From positions 1-26,948 of the forward strand of contig JNDT01001192.1 of assembly GCA_000697055.1 (NCBI GenBank): a DNA stretch of 26,948 bases. Reading direction: 5' to 3'. This stretch comes from Saksenaea vasiformis B4078 (lineage: Eukaryota > Mucoromycota > Mucoromycetes > Mucorales > Saksenaeaceae). Made by a program: the position numbers and the translations under genes. How positions within the stretch are numbered: the first letter of the stretch is position 1; every line of letters starts with the position of its first letter. The notes under the pieces are model-generated. The model was not told the origin of the DNA and ran no database searches. It was given only the letters and a program-made list of their open reading frames with translations. Below are positions 21,483-26,948 of this stretch, in pieces.

Positions 21483-22778
21483 ATGAGCAATCAGTTTTTT
21501 TATGAAGATGGGCAGGGTCATGTTGTTGATGAACGTGGCTGCCCTGAACCTATGGACTATGTTGTTGATGAGGAAGTTTACACTCTGGAAACTGTTAGTT
21601 CTCACACGGAATATTTGTGCAATATGTCTCGTCAGCACAACTCGGAATCCGTTGCTACGCTTGTCACCAAGCCAAATAATACAGACATTCGTATGGATGA
21701 AGTGGGACCCAAGCGTGTCTATACGACCTACACAGACCAAGACAAAATAAGGTTTTTCAAACTGATGTTTGAGAAGGTTTTGAGTGCATCGGCTGCTGCA
21801 AAACAGCTAGGAATACATGTTCGCTCGGCACAAAGATGGGCGCTACAGTACGAAAAAGACCCTGATAGCATCTTTAAAAAGCATAAAGCCGCTGGTCGAC
21901 CCCGTATCCTTAACGATGAACATAAAAAAGTTATTTTAGAATGCGTTGATGATAACCCATCTATTGTCCTAGAACAGCTGATGGAGCGACTGCTTCAGAA
22001 ATTTGAAGGACTAAAAGTGTCCAAGGCAACGCTCCATCGTTACGTAAAGAGCGAGTGTAACTTATCTTTGAAAAAGGCTCGGTTTCAGCCTGTAGATCGA
22101 AATAGCGAGGCTAAGATCCAAGAGCGCCTTGATTGGGTGCGTAAATGGGATATGACTGACATTGACTTCAGAAGAAACTGTGTCTTTCTTGATGAATCTG
22201 CCTTCCATATCAATATGAAGCGCAGCATGGCATGGTCGAAAAAAGGATCTTCTGCGGTGGTGACTGTGCCAAAAACAAGAGCAAAAACGACCACTATCTT
22301 GGGTGCAATTTCCACCTGTGGTCTGATTAAATGCAGTTTGAGACTTCCGCAGGCACCATCCAAGAAAAGAAAGCGGGCAGGTCATACTGAAGCTATGAGC
22401 AGAGGAACTGTAACTGGCCATTATCTTAGCTTCCTTAAGGCTACAATGGACGAGATGGATAAATTCGGGCACATGAAGGGCCATTATTTGGTAATGGATA
22501 ATGCTCCTATTCATAAAGCTGAAGATGTCTCTAGGTATATCGAGTCTCGAGGATATCGATGTGCTTATCTACCATCATATTCGCCTGAGCTCAATCCCAT
22601 TGAGCAGTTTTGGTCGGTTGTAAAAAGCAAAGTTAAGCGCAACAGATTTTTAGAAAATGAAACGTTGATGACTCGTATTAGCGAAGCATCCAATAGCTTA
22701 AAGTTGAGTGATTTCGAAGGCTTTGTCTCTCACTCTTACAGATGTTTAGGTAACTGCCGCAAAGGAGAGAAGCTGTGA
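21483..22778 (+). CDS. Tc1/mariner-IS630 superfamily transposase (DD34E)
   Basis: A single uninterrupted 431-codon frame. Residues 84-122 form a helix-turn-helix (SAAAKQLGIHVRSAQRW). An AT-hook-like GRPR is at 138-141 and a second winged-helix region spans about 145-190 (VSKATLHRYVK). The catalytic triad is D237 (FLDESAFH), D339 (LVMDNAPIH) and E374 (LNPIEQFW). There are 34 residues between the last two, the DD34E signature of Tc1-like elements. A basic stretch KKRKR at 294-298 could be a nuclear signal. The enzyme would bind the terminal repeats and cut-and-paste the element into TA sites. Length is somewhat over the 340 aa of classical Tc1 because of an acidic N-terminal extension. The last 92 codons lie in the inverted repeat shared with 26239-26948. 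Confidence 0.95.
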   Translation: MSNQFFYEDGQGHVVDERGCPEPMDYVVDEEVYTLETVSSHTEYLCNMSRQHNSESVATLVTKPNNTDIRMDEVGPKRVYTTYTDQDKIRFFKLMFEKVLSASAAAKQLGIHVRSAQRWALQYEKDPDSIFKKHKAAGRPRILNDEHKKVILECVDDNPSIVLEQLMERLLQKFEGLKVSKATLHRYVKSECNLSLKKARFQPVDRNSEAKIQERLDWVRKWDMTDIDFRRNCVFLDESAFHINMKRSMAWSKKGSSAVVTVPKTRAKTTTILGAISTCGLIKCSLRLPQAPSKKRKRAGHTEAMSRGTVTGHYLSFLKATMDEMDKFGHMKGHYLVMDNAPIHKAEDVSRYIESRGYRCAYLPSYSPELNPIEQFWSVVKSKVKRNRFLENETLMTRISEASNSLKLSDFEGFVSHSYRCLGNCRKGEKL

Positions 22779-22867
22779 AGTCCTTTTGCAGTATCTTTAA
22801 GCACGTTACCACAGGAAAGTATGCATACGAAAAAGAAAGGAACAGATACTGCTCTCCAGACGCTCCT

Positions 22868-22892
22868 GTGCGACGCTGATTTCGGAAGAGCG
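22868..22892 (-). repeat. Right terminal inverted repeat of the Tc1/mariner element
   Basis: Inverted counterpart of 21259-21285, followed by TA at 22893-22894. A second copy is at 26558-26582. Confidence 0.8.
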
Positions 22893-23134
22893 TATCGATG
22901 CACTCCATCTACATGTATGCCTTACGCACCTATTCTGGGCTGTAACGGGTAAGGTATATTGGGTTTGCAGACCGTGGTTGACAAAAGTGTTAAAACGACA
23001 GACGAATAAAATATAGGGTGGTTAGACAAAAAAAACAAAGCCGAGCCGGCACGAGAGAAAACCATTCTGCGATAAGACCTAGATCCTGCAGCAATTAATA
23101 TCGTCGGGAGCAAATCATTTAACAAGCATACCAT

Positions 23135-23211
23135 CTAGCGTTCTGGGCTTGTTGGTGCACTCAGCGGACCGTTCACAACATCCTTGGTATGTTTTCCCTC
23201 GCTCAGTCGTA
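23135..23211 (-). pseudogene. Severed 3' end of the orphan nine-exon gene
   Basis: On the minus strand these 77 bases repeat the last 25 codons plus stop (…SAPTSPER) of the gene ending at 26315. Nothing upstream of that exon part is present beyond 23211, so the copy is a fragment brought along by the inverted duplication. Confidence 0.9.
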
Positions 23212-23567
23212 TGATGATTGGCTGATAATATTTGAGTACGGTAGATAAGATGGCTTTACCGTTACCTAAACATCGCGTCCTGGAGCTGATTCAGGTGGTT
23301 GTAATACTGTGGAAAATCGTAGGTTCCCACGACGTTCTAGGCTTATTATAAGTATGTGTTGTTCAGTTGATAACATCTGCAGTCCTGGCCAATAATGAGG
23401 ATGTGAATATCTAATTTCGATACTCCTTTGGTGGTATAGTGACATCTTGCTGAGTGGTTCGAACGATCCATCTGTCCTGCGAATCTTCCTTGCAGTTAAA
23501 GCATATGAATAAATAGTTAGATAAGCTCTTCTTTTACGATTGTCTGTGCACGAGGAGGAAGACAACT

Positions 23568-23772
23568 TCCCACTCCCGGCTGGGCGGCTAAAAGACGAAC
23601 CGCTTAAAGCCGAACTGCAGCCAGCGAATTTCTCCGGCGTAGGGCAGGGTTCAACCGTGTCTCCCTCCCACGGTGACAAGTACGGCTCCCACTCCCGGCT
23701 GGGCGGCTAAAAGACAAGTAGCTTAAAGCCGAACTGCAGCCAGCGAATTTCTCCGGCGTAGGGCAGGGTTCA
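23568..23772. repeat. Two 86-bp GC-rich direct repeats, period 119 bp
   Basis: Units 23568-23653 and 23687-23772 both begin TCCCACTCCCGGCTGGGCGG and end GTAGGGCAGGGTTCA. They differ only in a short patch (CGAACC versus AAGTAG). The 33-bp spacer is different sequence. The period is not a multiple of three and the GC content is well above the surroundings, so a non-coding origin is likely. Confidence 0.9.
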
Positions 23773-24038
23773 TGTGTACTTTGCCACCATGTTTTTCAAG
23801 CACAGTGTGCATACCAACGACATAAAATCACAACTTACCTCTTTCATGTTCAGGATATGAGTAAGAAAATGCCGTGCATCTGTGTTGGGAAGCAAGGTAT
23901 GGTAAGATTGGAATGTCGTGTAAAGTTCGTTTAGTACTCTTCAGGATTCATTGAAAATAGTTACATCAGCGACAAATACCCTTTTTCATTGTAAAGAACC
24001 CATCAATTGCCCAGCGGCTTCTCACTTTAGACACAGTT

Positions 24039-24044
24039 TATATA
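24039..24044 (+). promoter_or_regulatory. TATATA motif upstream of the orphan gene
   Basis: TATATA about 200 bases before the proposed ATG; plausible core promoter. A 15-codon upstream ORF (24159-24206, MATSSFLIADPAAAA) would lie in the leader. Confidence 0.3.
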
Positions 24045-24245
24045 GTGAGTCAAGGCAGTAAAATAATCATAGTATAGTAGAGCACGCAAATGTAAATGAA
24101 ATTGGATTTACCTATCTTCAAACAAGCTGCACGGCACAGTTGAGCATTTTTAGTGATCATGGCTACGTCATCTTTTTTAATCGCCGATCCTGCTGCGGCG
24201 GCATAGCAACGCGCAGGGTCATATCAAGGATCTTTCACCATTGCG

Positions 24246-26315
24246 ATGCTTAGCAAATATCTAAAGGCTGATTGTACCGACAAGATTCGTGATGCTTTAG
24301 CTCTTCCAAGTAAATAACAAAGAAGATCGCTACCGTGTACGGTCGGCATAATAATGATTGCCAGGTTTTTGGGACGTCAAAGAGCCCTGTGACTGGACAG
24401 CTATTAATTACCTTGGTGACTTATTTGAACACGACCCAGCGCTGACAAAGCGGATAGCCCGTAACCGCTTGTCGAAAGACGTAAAATACTTGAAAAAACT
24501 GGTTATACCTGGTACTATTGCTGAGACAATGCTGGATAGCATGGACAAGTTCACGGAGGTATGCTATAGCGTTTTGCTTGATAAAATGGAAGTTCTAACG
24601 GTACCTTCTAGACGAAAGCTGGCAAAAATGCCTTGAAGAAATTTTACGAGGAGGCAGGCGCGTTCAAACATAGCGGGATGAAACAGAAATCTGCCAGAGT
24701 ACGAATATAGACGATATGCCCCATGTAACTCAATGACCTATATAGACAAAAATGAAAGCGTCGATGATGCAAGAAGTAGCGCATGATGAAGAGGAGCGTG
24801 TGCAGAAGAAGAGAAGAACTGGAATTGATGCAGATGTATTTAGCAGTGGTGATCGCGCAGCTGCGTTTGGCCGTGATGATGTGATTACCGAGGCTGACCA
24901 AAAAAAGCATACCGGCGATATCTGGAAAGACTGGAAGCGCTTCTTGGAAGAAGCTGCCAATAAACTGCATTTACCAGCTTTAAGGTACTGATAGGTTTCT
25001 TCTCTGATTTACGATATCTAATAGTGGTCCATCTAGCCCGGAAAGGCATGGCGTTGTGTGGTATGGTCCTGGTTTACGTCGTCGCCCGTCTCTTCCTGAA
25101 AACTTGTACGCCCGCATGAAGTATGCAATACCAGCCGTTGTTCAACTATCCATTTCGAGCAGTTTCAAGGAAGCAGTCAAAAGCATTATCCAATCTGTAT
25201 GTACACTCGCGAAGCAGCCAAAAAATGATTGGTATTGTTAACCTAGTAACTATTAGGACAATCGCCCCAAAATGCTAGAGCTGATTGAAATCTTGCGAAC
25301 GGCCAAGGGTGACGCTGTTGAAAAGAAATTCTTGATTGAGATGTTCTCACTATTGTAAGTCGTGAACTCGTGATTCCAACTCTTTGTCAGCGAAGGCTAA
25401 CGTTCTCATGGACTAGTGCGGAGCAAATTTACGATGACTTGGGCGGCACATTGTCCGATTCAGAGACATGCCTGAATGGAAATCTGATGAAGCCTTCGTT
25501 ACAAATATGCACGCGCATGCTTCGTCGGCAACAATATGACGTTACGTACTTCCCAGGAGAAGTGGAACTGGAGTCAATGACGGAACAATTGAGCAGTCAA
25601 GGCTTGCTAGATCACCGTTTTAAGTATAATGCAGACGGTAAAATCCGGATCAACCGTGACAGGATAGAACCTTTGTTGCTGGAAGTCTCGTCAGCATATA
25701 AGCAAGCAAGTCAGGACAAGATTGCGTTTGACCACAGCAAAGCAATGTTTGGACTTCTTTCGATCTTAAAAACGATTGCTTGCCGGTACCAGTATGGATC
25801 TTTTGAATATTTCCAAGCGATCAAAGTACACTTTATGCACGTCCATGGTAGTATAATCACAATCTTTGGGATTTATAATTGAGTAGGGTGGCTTAATAGG
25901 GACCGCGATGAGGCACTGGAGTATGATGACACCAGAGCCAGGCGTTTATATTATGACGAAGGAACAGAAGGCCGAAATACCGATTTCTGTAGGAGACATG
26001 GCTGGTAACTTGCTTCCCTATATTCGGCTACACTTGAATCTGACGGTAAGGAAGAGTATTAAGAGCCTAATTTAACGACGTAGATTACTGATGAGATTTT
26101 AATAGGCGGTTATAAAGGAGACGTTAGATGCCATTAGCCGACTACGAGAAGATCATCAAAATCGGCTACAGGATGCGATGATAGACGGTGACAATGAACC
26201 TTCACTCTCCTTGATCTCAATTGTCAATCCGACTATTGTACGACTGAGCGAGGGAAAACATACCAAGGATGCTGTGAACGGTCCGCTGAGTGCACCAACA
26301 AGCCCAGAACGCTAG
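24246..26315 (+). CDS. Orphan nine-exon gene of unknown function
   Basis: Nine exons: 24246-24309, 24365-24558, 24612-24698, 24746-24984, 25025-25196, 25257-25354, 25417-25847, 25900-26045, 26106-26315, giving 546 aa. All eight introns are 40-62 nt GT-AG and every junction keeps the frame, which argues for a functional gene. I do not recognise the family. Visible features are a start MLSKYLKADCTDKIRDAL, a conserved-looking block FWDVKEPCDWTAINYLGDLF at 22-41, an acidic patch followed by basic KKRR (136-139, possible nuclear signal), and a predominantly helical middle. Near the end are the block HVHGTAMRHWSMMTPEPGVY and a Ser/Pro-rich tail ending SAPTSPER. There is no signal peptide or membrane segment. 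It lies between the arms of the inverted repeat and its last 77 bases are within the right arm. It could be a lineage-specific multicopy family or transposon cargo. Confidence 0.7.
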
Positions 26316-26557
26316 ATGGTATGCTTGTTAAATGATTTGCTCCCGACGATATTAATTGCTGCAGGATCTAGGTCTTATCGCAGAATGGTTTTCTCTCGTG
26401 CCGGCTCGGCTTTGTTTTTTTTGTCTAACCACCCTATATTTTATTCGTCTGTCGTTTTAACACTTTTGTCAACCACGGTCTGCAAACCCAATATACCTTA
26501 CCCGTTACAGCCCAGAATAGGTGCGTAAGGCATACATGTAGATGGAGTGCATCGATA

Positions 26558-26948
26558 CGCTCTTCCGAAATCAGCGTCGCACAGGAGCGTCTGGAGAGCA
26601 GTATCTGTTCCTTTCTTTTTCGTATGCATACTTTCCTGTGGTAACGTGCTTAAAGATACTGCAAAAGGACTTCACAGCTTCTCTCCTTTGCGGCAGTTAC
26701 CTAAACATCTGTAAGAGTGAGAGACAAAGCCTTCGAAATCACTCAACTTTAAGCTATTGGATGCTTCGCTAATACGAGTCATCAACGTTTCATTTTCTAA
26801 AAATCTGTTGCGCTTAACTTTGCTTTTTACAACCGACCAAAACTGCTCAATGGGATTGAGCTCAGGCGAATATGATGGTAGATAAGCACATCGATATCCT
26901 CGAGACTCGATATACCTAGAGACATCTTCAGCTTTATGAATAGGAGCA
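26558..26948 (-). mobile_element. Second copy of the Tc1/mariner element, cut by window edge
   Basis: Starts with the terminal repeat CGCTCTTCCGAAATCAGCGT (26558-) preceded by TA at 26556-26557 and runs off the window. Identical, as far as read, to 22502-22892 inverted. It lies 240 bases downstream of the orphan gene and is convergent with it. Confidence 0.92.
26672..26948 (-). CDS. Transposase, C-terminal part (partial, off window)
   Basis: Minus-strand frame ending at 26672 that encodes residues 341-431 of the same DD34E transposase, including the catalytic glutamate block LNPIEQFW. The first two catalytic aspartates would lie outside the window. No damage is seen in the visible part. Confidence 0.92.
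   Translation of the reverse strand, partial: APIHKAEDVSRYIESRGYRCAYLPSYSPELNPIEQFWSVVKSKVKRNRFLENETLMTRISEASNSLKLSDFEGFVSHSYRCLGNCRKGEKL

Larger units (their letters stand above)
21259..22892 (+). mobile_element. Tc1/mariner (IS630-type) DNA transposon, apparently complete, 1634 bp
   Basis: The left end CACTCTTTCCCGAAATCAAT continues to GTCGCAC (21259-21285). The right end (22868-22892), read inverted, is CGCTCTTCCGAAATCAGCGT then CGCAC. These are imperfect terminal inverted repeats of about 25-27 bp. Both are immediately flanked by TA (21257-21258 and 22893-22894), the target site duplication of this superfamily. Inside lie a TATA box, an uninterrupted DD34E transposase and little else. 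Intact ends plus an intact gene suggest recent activity. Confidence 0.88.
22502..23211 (+). repeat. Left arm of a 710-bp (or longer) inverted repeat
   Basis: Every position x here pairs with 49450 minus x in 26239-26948, with no indel and no mismatch noticed on reading. The arm covers the transposase 3' end, the right transposon terminus, about 240 bases of flank and 77 bases of the reversed 3' end of the gene at 24246-26315. Homology stops abruptly at 23211/26239 on the inner side. On the outer side it is cut by the window edge. Confidence 0.97.
23212..24245. other. Spacer between the left arm and the orphan gene
   Basis: It holds an 86-bp direct repeat pair, a region with tRNA-promoter-like boxes, and a TATA-like motif for the orphan gene. 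The 137-codon minus ORF at 23266-23679 overlaps the direct repeat and shows no known domain, so I do not call it a gene. Confidence 0.45.
26239..26948 (-). repeat. Right arm of the inverted repeat, continues past the window
   Basis: Reverse complement of 22502-23211. In this arm the order is the end of the orphan gene (26239-26315), 240 bases of its 3' flank, TA, then the transposon end and the 3' part of the transposase on the minus strand. Since the gene is complete on this side, this arm is probably the original arrangement. Confidence 0.97.

Noticed and set aside
22062..22514. 150-codon minus-strand ORF
   Set aside because: Antisense to the catalytic domain of the transposase; no independent support.
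22678..22908. 76-codon ORF present in both arms (also 26542-26772)
   Set aside because: It crosses the transposon terminus antisense to the transposase end, so it is not a plausible gene.
22922..23134. 70-codon ORF present in both inverted-repeat arms (also 26316-26528)
   Set aside because: It occurs twice only because the arms are duplicated; it fills the flank between the orphan gene stop and the transposon end and has no motif or start context of note.
23455..23475. Possible tRNA T-arm GGTTCGAACG
   Set aside because: The flanking bases do not pair and no anticodon or acceptor stem can be drawn, on either strand.
23266..23679. 137-codon minus-strand ORF
   Set aside because: It runs into a direct repeat whose period is not a multiple of three, has no recognisable domain, and lacks a clear promoter; kept only as part of the repeat region.

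Overview
The window looks like nuclear DNA of an early-diverging filamentous fungus, most likely Mucoromycota. The evidence is protein-coding genes split by many short GT-AG introns (mostly 40-65 nt), a Zn2Cys6 regulator with a fungal-specific domain, an Umta/LaeA-type methyltransferase, and Helitron and Tc1/mariner remains. The lineage is inferred from gene content and style. No rRNA or tRNA gene was found. All gene models come from reading frames and splice signals by eye, without transcripts.

Layout: 1-263, fragment of a Helitron Rep/helicase protein on the minus strand, running off the left edge. 874-2035, seven-exon SAM-dependent methyltransferase (+) with one suspicious splice acceptor. 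2036-3220, gene-free stretch with a degenerate ~38-bp minisatellite. 3221-9271, eight-exon gene for the inner-ring nucleoporin Nup192/Nup205 (+), facing tail-to-tail the ribosomal protein gene eS6 (RPS6, 9656-10787, -). 12325-13121, cap-binding translation factor eIF4E (-). 13122-15637, mostly gene-free, with a tiny signal-peptide-like ORF, a 22-bp direct repeat and an unrecognised Cys-rich, possibly degraded gene. 15638-16382, ribosomal protein eS7 (RPS7, +). 17153-19695, Zn2Cys6 transcription factor (+). So three of the housekeeping genes act in translation (eS6, eIF4E, eS7).

The right end is different in character. An apparently intact 1.63-kb Tc1/mariner (IS630-type, DD34E) transposon lies at 21259-22892 with terminal inverted repeats and flanking TA. 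About 3.4 kb further on, the same transposon end and its flank reappear in the opposite orientation. The two arms, 22502-23211 and 26239-26948, are inverted copies with no indel and no mismatch noticed, and they continue past the window edge. Between them sits a nine-exon gene (24246-26315, 546 aa) of a family I do not recognise, with every splice junction in frame. Its last 77 bases lie inside the right arm, so the left arm carries a severed, reversed copy of its 3' end. This is the most interesting part of the window: a recent inverted duplication around an orphan gene and a transposon, able in principle to make hairpin RNA.

Other unexplained structure includes a candidate small structured RNA ending in a T run (20291-20428), two 86-bp GC-rich direct repeats (23568-23772), and promoter motifs in front of the eIF4E and eS7 genes.
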